DNA of 14,638 bases from Leptospira sp. (GCA_025457985.1 JALOTI010000006.1:1-14638), one strand, 5' to 3'; shown: positions 6,460 through 14,180, counted from the stretch's first letter. Notes: generated by a model from the letters alone, not told the origin. Program-made: numbers and translations.

Positions 6460-8951
6460 TATTCAGCTTTTTCTGAATTTCCTGTTTTACGTAAGAGGTA
6501 AAAGAAAAGCTCCTGATTTTTTCTATGAAATTTATTTCTAAGGAATAAACGTTCCGATTGAAGGATTCCTTCATTCAATTGTCCTAATTTTATTAGAGAA
6601 ACAGCATACAGGTATAACAGCTCTTCTTTTTCTGGAAAATGAGGAATGGCATTTTCTAAATGTAGTTTTGCATCCGTCCAATTTTGCGATTTAAAGTAGA
6701 CTTTTCCTAGTAAACTCCATAATTTTGGATGACTCAAAGACTCAAGGCAAGTGTTTAAGATTTGGATCGCCGCGTCATAATTTCTTTTACTTATTTGCAA
6801 TTTTGCAAAAGAAATCTGCTCCTTAGTTTTACTATCTAAAGGAGTCTCCTCTTGCGTTGAGAGATATTCAATTCTTAAGAGGGATAGGTCGTCGGTAACT
6901 TCTCCAATTTTCTTTATTTCTTTTACTAAAGAAGGGAGTTCTGCTTTTGTTCTTTGAATCAAATTTAGAATTAGATTTTCATCTTCATTTATGATTCTGC
7001 CTTCATCTGATTCAGCTAAGGCGATATCATCTCGACCATCGGAGCCAATGATCAAAACATCACCTTTTTGAAATTTGAAGGTCTTTATTTGAAAGGACTC
7101 ATCATTTTTAGGAAATCCTAGTTTTCTCATGGAAAGTTCTGTCTCCAAAAATGAAGCAACACCATCTCTGTATAAAACATTCCATGGATGTTCTAGATTT
7201 AAATAGTACATAAATCCAGTTTTTTCACTGATCATTCCAATCACTACACTACTTAACATAGAACCATCGAAACTTACAAAAACAGATTGCAGTTCCACAT
7301 ACAGATCCTTAAGCCAAAGTTCTGGAGGTCGGTTTTTGGTATAACTGGACTTAGTTCTAGAAAGGATGGCTTGAAAAACTACACCAAGAACAAGGGCGCC
7401 ACCTGCACCTTGAATTGATTTTCCCATAGCGTCCCCATTAGCAAAGACAGTGTAATTTCCGGAAGTTAACTGAATTGATCCAACGATGCATATATCACCG
7501 CCGATCTCTCCTTCCTTTCCCCGAAATTGAAATTTCTTTTTTTGATCAACATAAGATTGAACTAGGATATTATCGATTTGATTTTCGTTTTTCGCTAAAG
7601 GTTGTATTAGTAGTGATGTTAAAAAATAATCACCATCCTGTTTCTCTTTTAAAGTTTTAAGTTGGTTTAACGACTCATTTAATGCATCCGTTCTTTGTTC
7701 GACTTTTATTTCTAGGTTTTTGTTTAAGTCTTCTACTTCTTCATTCAAACGGACAAATGAATTTGCCAAGATGATGGCAAGGCTAACATTAAATGCTAAA
7801 AAAGTATAGCCTAACATTCTTGGGAAAACTAAGTATCCTCTAGTTGAAAGTATATCTATGATTACAGCAATAAGAACTATACTAATGCCTATGCTGATAT
7901 AAATTGCTCGTCGGTCTGCGTTTTTCCAGCTACTAAATAAAATATGAATTATCAATCCCAAATAAACGATCCAAGAAGGCTGAATAAATTTTGACATCAG
8001 AATGTTATTGAACTCTATATTCTGATGAAATAATACCAAGAGAATGAATAGAATTTGAACACCATCGATTATCTTACCAATTAGAAAGTAGCGAATATTG
8101 AAGAGTGTTCGCAAAAAATGATACATAAATGGAATAAGAGTTATAAGAATTATATACTCAGTTTCTTTGAGTAATACAAAAGATAAATTCAATTCGTATT
8201 TGATTTGGTTTCGTAAAAAGTTATATAAAACTAATGAAAAAGAAAATAAGGCAAAAAATAGATTTTCTCGATCTCTCTGTCTTCGAACAAATAAAAATAA
8301 AAAGTATGTACCAAATGTCAAATAAACTGTTAGAAAGATTAACTTTAAAAACTCTTCTGTATAGTATTTTGTAAAAATGAGTTTTGTCGGTCCAATGGAT
8401 GTCCCATCTTGTTCAATACCAACTGTATAATCAAAGTAAGGTTTGATATGAATAAGGAGTAAATTTTTTTCACCGAATTTAATTACATTGTTTGGGATTG
8501 GATAAATGCGAATTCTATCATAGGCAGATGGTCTTTCTGAATTCCAATCACCCATCTCTCCAATCAACTGCCCATTTAAGTAGGTTTTGTCTTTGTCATT
8601 GATGATACCTAAACGAAACGTTAGATTTGTGTTTTTTTCATATGGAAATTGAATCCATTTTGCTAACAAAACTTTCTTTTTATTTGCAAGGTCTGATGCG
8701 TTTTTAATTAGGTTGCCCGGAACAAATGTTTGTCTCCATTTATAAGATTCAAAATTTGAACTACTGATTTCTTTAATCTCTTTTTCCGAAAGATTCCCTT
8801 CTAAAACATACCAATTCGTGTTTTGGGAATCATTTTGGGAGTCAAGACTGATGATTGATAGAAGATTTGGTAATGAATGAACCGTCGCCTGTGAGTGCAG
8901 GTTGAAGGGTAAAATTAAAATTAGGATACAATAAAATAAAAAACTATACAT
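6432..8951 (-). CDS. 7TM-DISM receptor with SpoIIE-type PP2C phosphatase and C-terminal TPRs
   Basis: This is an 839-residue transmembrane signalling protein. Residues 1-20 form a signal peptide. Residues 45-195 look like a beta-rich extracytoplasmic sensor (DISM/jelly-roll style, with YLNGQLIGEMGDW at 124-136). About seven membrane helices follow from 200 to 398, then a coiled coil at 400-437. Residues 475-695 are a SpoIIE-like PP2C phosphatase: GGDI with D486, ANGDAMGKS with D507, GSDGRDD with D638, and VTDDLSLL at 685-692 all supply the expected metal-binding acids. The C-terminus, about 710-838, contains TPR-like helices (YDAAIQILNTCL, LWSLLGKVYFKSQNWTDAKL). In related systems this phosphatase dephosphorylates an anti-sigma-factor antagonist; no such partner is encoded nearby. 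The gene has its own promoter candidate and overlaps the convergent cyclase gene at its 3' end. This domain order is common in Leptospira, though the bound ligand is unknown. Confidence 0.88.
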   Translation of the reverse strand: MYSFLFYCILILILPFNLHSQATVHSLPNLLSIISLDSQNDSQNTNWYVLEGNLSEKEIKEISSSNFESYKWRQTFVPGNLIKNASDLANKKKVLLAKWIQFPYEKNTNLTFRLGIINDKDKTYLNGQLIGEMGDWNSERPSAYDRIRIYPIPNNVIKFGEKNLLLIHIKPYFDYTVGIEQDGTSIGPTKLIFTKYYTEEFLKLIFLTVYLTFGTYFLFLFVRRQRDRENLFFALFSFSLVLYNFLRNQIKYELNLSFVLLKETEYIILITLIPFMYHFLRTLFNIRYFLIGKIIDGVQILFILLVLFHQNIEFNNILMSKFIQPSWIVYLGLIIHILFSSWKNADRRAIYISIGISIVLIAVIIDILSTRGYLVFPRMLGYTFLAFNVSLAIILANSFVRLNEEVEDLNKNLEIKVEQRTDALNESLNQLKTLKEKQDGDYFLTSLLIQPLAKNENQIDNILVQSYVDQKKKFQFRGKEGEIGGDICIVGSIQLTSGNYTVFANGDAMGKSIQGAGGALVLGVVFQAILSRTKSSYTKNRPPELWLKDLYVELQSVFVSFDGSMLSSVVIGMISEKTGFMYYLNLEHPWNVLYRDGVASFLETELSMRKLGFPKNDESFQIKTFKFQKGDVLIIGSDGRDDIALAESDEGRIINEDENLILNLIQRTKAELPSLVKEIKKIGEVTDDLSLLRIEYLSTQEETPLDSKTKEQISFAKLQISKRNYDAAIQILNTCLESLSHPKLWSLLGKVYFKSQNWTDAKLHLENAIPHFPEKEELLYLYAVSLIKLGQLNEGILQSERLFLRNKFHRKNQELFFYLLRKTGNSEKAEYYSKFLNAV

Positions 8952-8981
8952 TCGGTTTTTTACGAAAAGTCAATCTCGCAA

Positions 8982-9010
8982 ATTATATGATTGTATAGTT
9001 TTTACGTCAC
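8982..9010 (-). promoter_or_regulatory. Sigma70-like promoter for the SpoIIE phosphatase gene
   Basis: Read on the minus strand, GTGACG (9010-9005) is followed after 17 bases by a perfect TATAAT (8987-8982). The -35 matches the consensus TTGACA at four of six positions. Transcription would start near 8975, giving a leader of about 24 bases before the ATG at 8951. No strong Shine-Dalgarno lies in that leader. It sits just beyond the end of the upstream oxidoreductase gene, as an independent promoter should. Start-site position is inferred. Confidence 0.45.
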
Positions 9011-9013
9011 TTC

Positions 9014-9038
9014 TAAAAAAAATTCCCCTAATGAATTT
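9014..9038 (-). terminator. Possible weak intrinsic terminator after the MDR oxidoreductase gene
   Basis: On the minus strand, AAATTC and GAATTT form a six-pair stem around a seven-base loop (plus strand 9020-9038), running directly into further T residues down to 9014. The stem overlaps the stop codon. It has only one G-C pair, so it is weak, but its position directly before the next gene's promoter supports a transcription break here. Confidence 0.3.
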
Positions 9039-9987
9039 GGATCACAACATTTCCTTTTTTATGTCCAGCTTCTACATATCTATGCGCTTGTACTAATTCC
9101 TCTAGTGGATAAACGGAGTCAATTACTGGTTTGAATTTTTTCTTTTCAGTAAGCATTGCTATGTGGTCCAAATATTGGATTTGTTCACTTCCTACCCATC
9201 CAGCAAATGCTTTTACCTTTCCAAACAAAGATGTCCAAAGGCCGAAAAAAGTCTCTTTGATACCAGCCGATACAAGAACCAGTCTGCCTCCTGGTTTCAC
9301 AAAATTCAAAGTTCTTTTGTAATCAAGTTTGCCAACACATTCGATAACAATATCAAATTGAGTTTGTAATTTAGAAAAATGCGGATCCATATAGTCCAAA
9401 TTTTCGTCCGTTCCAAGCTCTTTCATCAATTGAAAATTTGATTTGCTCGTAACTGTCGTTAAATGCAATCCCTTTTCTTTTAATATTTGCAAGAGAGCAC
9501 TTCCAACGGCACTCGAGCCTCCATAAATGAGTGCAGTCTGTCCTGCTTTATTATCAAAAAATTTTAGGATGTGCATGGCGGTAAGAACGCCAAACGGGAT
9601 AGAGGCAGCCTCTATAAAATTTAAAGAATCTGGAATTTTAGCAACACAATCTTTTTCACGAATACACTTGTACTCTGCGTAAGTACCTAAATTCATACCT
9701 ACAGATCCAAAAATTCTATCTCCAACTTTAAACGTTTCATAACCATCTCCCACTTGCTCAACGACACCGGCAAACATAGCACCCAAAATTGGCATTCTTG
9801 GTTTGAATAGACCAAGAAATAACCTCACCGCCTGTGGATCGGGTTTCCTTAGTCGCCAGTCCGCAGAGTTAACGGAAGTCGCATAAATCTTAACTAATGC
9901 TTCATTTTTCTTTGGTTTAGGGATCGTGACATCTTTTAGGATAAAGACTTCTGGTGGACCATACTTGGGACAAATCATTGCTTTCAT
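9028..9987 (-). CDS. MDR-superfamily NAD(P)-dependent alcohol dehydrogenase / quinone oxidoreductase-like protein
   Basis: This 319-residue cytoplasmic oxidoreductase has the two-domain medium-chain dehydrogenase layout. The catalytic GroES-like domain includes ATSVNSADWRLRKPDP (36-51) and GAMFAGVVEQVGDGYETFKVGD (69-90, the conserved G-x-x-G-V-V turn and GDR). The Rossmann part starts near 150, with TALIYGGSSAVGSALLQILK at 151-170 as the nucleotide-binding loop. The zinc ligands of classical alcohol dehydrogenases are absent, placing it with zinc-free quinone oxidoreductase-like enzymes that reduce activated double bonds or quinones with NADPH. It ends KKGNVVIQI, the family's usual close. A TAGGT ribosome site lies about ten bases before the ATG. 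It is separated from the downstream phosphatase gene by 76 bases holding a terminator and promoter candidate, so it is probably monocistronic. The substrate cannot be predicted. Confidence 0.85.
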   Translation of the reverse strand: MKAMICPKYGPPEVFILKDVTIPKPKKNEALVKIYATSVNSADWRLRKPDPQAVRLFLGLFKPRMPILGAMFAGVVEQVGDGYETFKVGDRIFGSVGMNLGTYAEYKCIREKDCVAKIPDSLNFIEAASIPFGVLTAMHILKFFDNKAGQTALIYGGSSAVGSALLQILKEKGLHLTTVTSKSNFQLMKELGTDENLDYMDPHFSKLQTQFDIVIECVGKLDYKRTLNFVKPGGRLVLVSAGIKETFFGLWTSLFGKVKAFAGWVGSEQIQYLDHIAMLTEKKKFKPVIDSVYPLEELVQAHRYVEAGHKKGNVVIQIH

Positions 9988-10156
9988 TAAAAAATACCTA
10001 TTTGCAAAATCTACTCATAGACTTATGAATTTCATTCCTTTGTCTATTTACAATCACCTTCACAATATCAAATTTGGTTTGAAATTGTTCTGTTTTTATC
10101 TAGAAAATAAGAGAAGACAAGTATTTATTTTATAAGAAAAAATAGGAACCTTAATT

Positions 10157-10561
10157 ATGAAAAAAATTTTTCTGAGCACCATCTTTTTATATTTTTTATC
10201 ATCAATAAAGCTCACTTCTCTTGAGGCTCAAAAAGCAATAGAGATCGAATCTCGCCCAGACGGAGGTTTCACGAATCGAATTTCAGGAACTTGGAATTGT
10301 GGGGAATTTGGAAGCTTGGTTTTATCACAAGATGGAAATAAGGTAAGTGGAACCTATGATTTTAATGGTGGCACTTTGTCCGGGATTATCGTTAAAAATA
10401 AGATTGTTGGATCCTGGTCAGAAAGTATAACGAATGATAGTGGATCTTTTGAATTTGAACTACAAATATTAAGGAAGTCGCCTGATCCAACAAATTTAAA
10501 AGGCAGATACAATCAGAAAAAAAATCGAAATTGGAGAGATGGATGGGACTGTTTCCGATAG
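10157..10561 (+). CDS. Small exported beta-rich protein of unknown function
   Basis: This encodes 134 residues starting with a clear signal peptide (MKKIFLSTIFLYFLSSIKL, cleavage probably near LEA-QKA); there is no lipobox cysteine. The mature part is rich in short strands: GTWNCGEFGSLVLSQDGNKV, SGTYDFNGGTLSGII and KIVGSW. This G-x-W...QDGNxVxGxY...GxIxG pattern recurs in many uncharacterised secreted bacterial proteins. Two cysteines (in WNCGEF and the closing DCFR) could form a disulfide. The start is supported by AGGA at 10144-10147, nine bases before the ATG. The 169-base gap before it, shared with the divergent oxidoreductase, is AT-rich; I see no convincing promoter in it. Its 3' end overlaps the next gene by 19 bases, which suggests co-translation. 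No function can be assigned. Confidence 0.75.
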   Translation: MKKIFLSTIFLYFLSSIKLTSLEAQKAIEIESRPDGGFTNRISGTWNCGEFGSLVLSQDGNKVSGTYDFNGGTLSGIIVKNKIVGSWSESITNDSGSFEFELQILRKSPDPTNLKGRYNQKKNRNWRDGWDCFR

Positions 10562-11172
10562 TGAGTCAGATTTTTGTAATTATTTATTCATTTTTACTTA
10601 TTTCAATACTTGGAAACTTTTTTGTTTTTTCGTTAGAAGCTAATCCGAAAGCACTACCATCCGTTTACGAGGAAAATGGTCGCTACGGTTATAAATCTAA
10701 AAAAGGTTTTGTCGTGATTGGAGCTAAATATGAGATGGCATTTGAATTTTCGAAACATGCCGTAGCTTTTGTCTTTCGTGATGGAAATTGGTATTGTATC
10801 GATCTCTCATCGGAAGAGCTCCTAACACCATTCATATATGATAATGGACCAGATTATTTTTCCGAAAAATTTGCTCGATTTGTAGAAAACAATAAAATGG
10901 GTTTTTTCGATGAATCTTGTCGAAAGCGAATTCCCGCAAACTTTGACTTTGTGAATCCATTCGAGAATGGTACCTCAATTGTTTGCAATGGTTGCTTTAA
11001 GGAATATATGGGAGAACACTACCGAATAGTTGGTGGAAAGTATGGAGTTATTGATACAAAAGGGAAAGTATTGGTGCCTGTTGAATTTGATTCCATTGAT
11101 TCCGTGAACTTACAAAAGAAAACAGCAAAGGTCAAAAAGGAAAATAAATTTATTTCTATAAAATGGAAGTAA
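10543..11172 (+). CDS. Exported WG-repeat protein
   Basis: This 209-residue protein starts at the ATG at 10543, which has GGAGAG at 10533-10538 before it. The frame is open upstream to a TTG at 10531 and also has a GTG at 10561; the ribosome site favours 10543. The first 30 residues form a long hydrophobic signal segment (IFVIIYSFLLISILGNFFVF). At least three WG-type repeats follow: GRYGYKSKKGFVVIGAKYE, NKMGFFDESCRKRIPANFD and GKYGVIDTKGKVLVPVEFD. Each has the G-x-x-G-y-x-x-x-x-G/R-x-x-v/I-P-x-x-F/Y-D pattern. WG repeats build beta-propeller-like or solenoid folds, probably for binding, and have no known catalytic activity. It overlaps the preceding exported gene by 19 bases, so the two are likely made together. 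A four-cysteine content in the second half could allow disulfides. Its partner or ligand is unknown. Confidence 0.75.
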   Translation: MGLFPIVSQIFVIIYSFLLISILGNFFVFSLEANPKALPSVYEENGRYGYKSKKGFVVIGAKYEMAFEFSKHAVAFVFRDGNWYCIDLSSEELLTPFIYDNGPDYFSEKFARFVENNKMGFFDESCRKRIPANFDFVNPFENGTSIVCNGCFKEYMGEHYRIVGGKYGVIDTKGKVLVPVEFDSIDSVNLQKKTAKVKKENKFISIKWK

Positions 11173-11210
11173 CCTTCCTAATTGCACACGCTGCTGATTT
11201 ATTCTCTCTC

Positions 11211-11239
11211 TTGTACAAAATGTTAACATAAAATTGTAC
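11211..11239. repeat. Paired TTGTAC hexamers around a 10-base palindrome; possible operator
   Basis: TTGTAC occurs at 11211-11216 and again at 11234-11239, 23 bases apart. Between them is the perfect palindrome ATGTTAACAT (11220-11229); the first hexamer is also part of the palindrome TTGTACAA. It lies in the 226-base AT-rich gap before the REC-PAS gene, about 160 bases upstream of its ATG. Spacing near two helical turns suits a protein-binding site, but AT-rich DNA yields such patterns by chance. The rest of this gap shows only a strong ribosome site at 11386-11391. Confidence 0.25.
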
Positions 11240-11398
11240 CATGAATGTAATAAATTTCATTATCTTTTTTTAAACGATTATACTTTTACATATTCAAATT
11301 TTCTAAAGAAATAAAAATGAATTGCAGTTAAGTTCATAATTGAATAATCTTATATTCCCATTCAATTAAAATTCTTTAATACGGCAGAGGAAAGTTAC

Positions 11399-12931
11399 AT
11401 GTATATTACGACGGGAAAGTCTATTCTTCTGGTCGAAGATGAGGCGATTTTAGGTTTATTAGAGAAGGGACTTTTGGAGAGGGAAGGGTACAAAGTGTTC
11501 CATGTACTTTCTGGGGAAGAAGCTTTAGATTATTTGAAGTTAGAGAAATCCAATATCGACTTAATTTTAATGGATATTGATTTAGGATCTGGTCTGGATG
11601 GTACGGAAACAGCTCGCCAGATTCTCTTCGAGTTAAGTATTCCAATCGTTTTTTTATCATCTCACACGGAAAGAGAAGTAGTTCAGAAGACCGAGGAAAT
11701 CACTTCGTACGGATATGTAGTTAAGGATTCTGGAATTACCGTCTTAGATGCTAGTATAAAAATGGCCTTCAAACTATTTGAAGCAAATGAGCATACGAAG
11801 AGTCAAAAAGAGCATTTGGAAACCATACTATCTTCCATCGGAGATGCAGTGATTGCCACTGACAGAATGGGAAAGATAGTCAATATGAATCCAGTTGCTG
11901 AAAAATTAACTGGCTGGAATTTTCGTGAGGCAAATGGAGAGGATTTGCGCCGAGTGTTAAAGATTGTCCATTCCTATACGCGGGAGGCAATTGAAAGCCC
12001 TGTAGATAAAGTTCTCCGTACCGACCAAATAGTCGAATTGGGTAATCATACCGTTCTATTGTCAAAAACTGGGAACGAATATCAAATTTCAGATTCTGGG
12101 TCGCCAATAAAAAATTCTTCTGGATCTACCGTTGGAGTTGTTCTTGTATTTCGCGATGTATCAGAAGATTATAAATTCCAAGAAAAGATCACCAAACAAG
12201 CAAATATGCTAAATAATATAACTGATTCCGTCGTCGGAACCAACTTAGATCTAACAATAACATATTGGAATAAAGCTGCTGAGAGGATCTACGGTTGGAC
12301 TGAAGAAGAGGCAATTGGAAAAAATTCTAAGGATCTATTACAAACAAACTTTTTAGAAGTAACAAGAGAAGAGGTTCTAGAAAAAATTCATAAAGAAGGA
12401 AGTTATTTTGGAGAAGTATTGCAAAAAGATAAATTTGGAAACTATGTAAACATTGAAGTAAATTCCATTCTTTTAAAAAATGATCGATCGGAGCCAATTG
12501 GCTACATAGCTGTGGGACGAGATATTTCAGAGAGATTATCATACTTACGCCAAATTCAAAAGTCTGAGTCAACACTCACCCAAATTTTAGATACCGCAAT
12601 GGATGCTATAATTAGTATCGATGAAGGAAAATCCATCATTCTGTTTAATAAAGCCGCTGAACACATGTTTGGATATAAGTCAGAGGATGTAATGGGAAAA
12701 AACTTGGATATTCTCATACCACTTCGTTTCAGACCAAACCATAGTGATTCTATTGACCGATTTGCAAAAACTGGTGTCAGTCAAAGAAGTATGGGTTCTC
12801 TCGGGAAAATTAGTGGGATTCGAAAAAGTGGAAATGAATTTCCTGTAGAGGCGTCCATTTCACAAATTAATCTAAATGGTGAAAAAATATTTACTGTTAT
12901 TCTAAGAGACCGATCGCCTAATTTGGCATAA
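11399..12931 (+). CDS. Response-regulator receiver protein with three PAS domains and no output domain
   Basis: This 510-residue cytoplasmic protein begins with a receiver domain (about 7-125). Its acidic pocket is E13-D14-E15, phospho-acceptor D59 lies in LILMDIDL, S87 is the switch serine/threonine position, and K109 lies in GYVVKD. Three PAS domains follow: about 141-255 (SSIGDAVIATD), 268-378 (NITDSVVGTN, WNKAAERIYGW) and 390-506 (DTAMDAIISID, FNKAAEHMFGY). The protein stops directly after the last PAS domain (FTVILRDRS), and no histidine kinase, GGDEF or DNA-binding module is present. Proteins of this layout normally continue into a kinase, so it may be a truncated kinase or a signalling adaptor. 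The start is secure: AGAGGA (11386-11391) lies seven bases before the ATG. The stop overlaps the next start as TAATG, coupling it to a hotdog protein. Ligands of the PAS domains are unknown. Confidence 0.85.
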   Translation: MYITTGKSILLVEDEAILGLLEKGLLEREGYKVFHVLSGEEALDYLKLEKSNIDLILMDIDLGSGLDGTETARQILFELSIPIVFLSSHTEREVVQKTEEITSYGYVVKDSGITVLDASIKMAFKLFEANEHTKSQKEHLETILSSIGDAVIATDRMGKIVNMNPVAEKLTGWNFREANGEDLRRVLKIVHSYTREAIESPVDKVLRTDQIVELGNHTVLLSKTGNEYQISDSGSPIKNSSGSTVGVVLVFRDVSEDYKFQEKITKQANMLNNITDSVVGTNLDLTITYWNKAAERIYGWTEEEAIGKNSKDLLQTNFLEVTREEVLEKIHKEGSYFGEVLQKDKFGNYVNIEVNSILLKNDRSEPIGYIAVGRDISERLSYLRQIQKSESTLTQILDTAMDAIISIDEGKSIILFNKAAEHMFGYKSEDVMGKNLDILIPLRFRPNHSDSIDRFAKTGVSQRSMGSLGKISGIRKSGNEFPVEASISQINLNGEKIFTVILRDRSPNLA

Positions 12932-13422
12932 TGAAGAGAAAAAAAATAGAATATTCGGTTCACCCTCTTTGGTTGTTTTTAAGACGAAGTTTTGGAATGG
13001 ATGAGGCATTTAAAATGTTTGGCCCTTACCGAGGCGCAAACGTAATTCCCAAACTTATCGATCCTTTTACTTATGAAGTAGAAATGCCTCTCGTACTCTC
13101 AAATACGAATTATGTGGGTACACATTTTGGAGGTTCACTCTATTCCATGTGTGACCCTTTTTTTATGTTTATTCTAATGGAAAATTTAGGGGAAGATTTT
13201 ATAGTTTGGGATAAATCTGCGCAAATAAATTTTCTAAAACCCGGTAAATCTACCGTAAAAGCTAAATTTCACATACCGAAGGAAGTGATTGAAGAAGTTC
13301 GATCAGAAGTTCTTGAAAATAAAAAAATGACTCGGAATTTTACTGCCGACGTTTTTGATTCCGACGGTACTCATGTGGCTCGTGTTGAAAAAGAACTCTA
13401 TATCCGGCACAATAAACAATAG
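12931..13422 (+). CDS. DUF4442 / PaaI-like hotdog-fold protein
   Basis: This 163-residue protein matches the DUF4442 branch of the hotdog superfamily. Key stretches are FGPYRGANVIPKLID, the central NYVGTHFGGSLYSMCDPFFM (hotdog helix region, residues 60-79), DFIVWDKSAQINFLKPG, and a C-terminal DGTHVARVEKELYI strand. Hotdog relatives hydrolyse acyl-CoA thioesters; DUF4442 itself has little experimental support, so thioesterase activity is an inference. The ATG overlaps the stop of the REC-PAS gene by one base (TAATG), so translation is probably coupled. Coupling to a sensor protein is unusual for this family. There is no signal peptide. A gap of 41 bases leads to the YceI gene in the same direction. 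Confidence 0.8.
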   Translation: MKRKKIEYSVHPLWLFLRRSFGMDEAFKMFGPYRGANVIPKLIDPFTYEVEMPLVLSNTNYVGTHFGGSLYSMCDPFFMFILMENLGEDFIVWDKSAQINFLKPGKSTVKAKFHIPKEVIEEVRSEVLENKKMTRNFTADVFDSDGTHVARVEKELYIRHNKQ

Positions 13423-13451
13423 AATCTCAGAATTCTATACGTCAAAGATAT

Positions 13452-13457
13452 AAGGAG
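13452..13457 (+). promoter_or_regulatory. Ribosome binding site that fixes a TTG start
   Basis: AAGGAG lies six bases before the TTG at 13464. No in-frame ATG or GTG occurs at a suitable distance, and the TTG is followed directly by a signal peptide. This is the strongest Shine-Dalgarno match in the window and decides the start of the YceI gene. Confidence 0.7.
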
Positions 13458-13463
13458 CATCCT

Positions 13464-14003
13464 TTGAAATTAAAACTAACCTATACATTATTACTCTTCT
13501 TTGGCATTCTGTCGAATATCTCAGCTACAGAAGTACTTCAGAAAAAAATAGGATTCTATGTGAATCATTCTATGGCAAACGTCAATGGTATTTGCAATGA
13601 AATACAAATAGAACCATTTGATCTCATAAAAAAATCAAATGTATTTTCTTTAAAGTCCTCCTTTAAGATAAATATTCCCATAACAAAGATTAGTTCAGGA
13701 GACTCAGGACGAGATGATCATATTCATGAAATTTTGGGCCATCCTAATTTTTCGCAAATCCAAATTCAGGTCTCTTCGATCGAGAATCAGGGAGAAAAGT
13801 ATTTAGTAAAAGGAAATCTTACAATACGTGGGATAACAAAACCCTTTCAATCGGATGCAACGGCTGTGGAAACAAATGGCAATGTACAGGTAGATGGAAA
13901 GTTAGTAACAAAGTTTTCTGATTATAAACTCGAGAATCCTTCACTTTTGTTTTTTAAGGCCAAGGAAGAGATTGAAATCAGTTATTCTTTTCTTTTGAAA
14001 TAA
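13464..14003 (+). CDS. Exported YceI-family lipid-binding protein
   Basis: This 179-residue protein starts at TTG, justified by AAGGAG six bases upstream. Residues 1-21 are a signal peptide with likely cleavage after ISA. The mature part follows the YceI beta-barrel pattern: FYVNHSMANVNGI near the N-terminus, SGDSGRDDHIHEILGHPNFS (the usual RD-x-H block), IQIQVSSI, GNLTIRGITKPF and a closing EIEISYSFLL strand. YceI proteins have a lipocalin-like fold; a Thermus homologue was crystallised with a polyisoprenoid ligand, while other members are linked to isoprenoid quinones or stress. Location here should be periplasmic. Its ligand is unknown. A link to the isoprenoid cluster some 7 kb away is possible but unsupported by position. 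A strong inverted repeat follows 12 bases after the stop. Confidence 0.85.
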   Translation: MKLKLTYTLLLFFGILSNISATEVLQKKIGFYVNHSMANVNGICNEIQIEPFDLIKKSNVFSLKSSFKINIPITKISSGDSGRDDHIHEILGHPNFSQIQIQVSSIENQGEKYLVKGNLTIRGITKPFQSDATAVETNGNVQVDGKLVTKFSDYKLENPSLLFFKAKEEIEISYSFLLK

Positions 14004-14015
14004 TCGAAACAAAAA

Positions 14016-14050
14016 TGGTGGAGGAATTAGTAAAAACATTTCCTCCATCA
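14016..14050 (+). repeat. Inverted repeat after the YceI gene; possible terminator
   Basis: TGGTGGAGGAA (14016-14026) pairs with TTCCTCCATCA (14040-14050): eleven pairs with one G-T wobble around a 13-base loop. It begins 12 bases after the YceI stop. No T-run follows directly; the nearest, seven T residues, begins some 35 bases later. It could end or protect the YceI transcript. The rest of the 177-base gap holds nothing else I can support. Confidence 0.4.
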
Positions 14051-14180
14051 AGCGGAAAAATCTTTAGTTAACATTGTTCTCTTGTTTTTTTAAAATCACT
14101 TATCTCCGATAATCCTTCGATTTACCTTTACACAATAAGACCGAATCTCCAAAGTTCTGATAATTGTGTAGAGGTTATCC

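Noticed and set aside
11165..11178. GGAAG-TAAC-CTTCC hairpin at the WG-repeat stop codon
   Set aside because: Five pairs only and no T-run follows; it is too weak to call a terminator.
12327..12575. Minus-strand open frame within the REC-PAS gene
   Set aside because: It overlaps PAS coding sequence with clear domain motifs, has no ribosome site and looks like a shadow of AT-rich codons.
12925..12935. Frameshift that might join a lost kinase to the REC-PAS protein
   Set aside because: The following frame is an intact DUF4442 gene with its own conserved start; no kinase H-box or ATP-binding motifs appear in any frame nearby.
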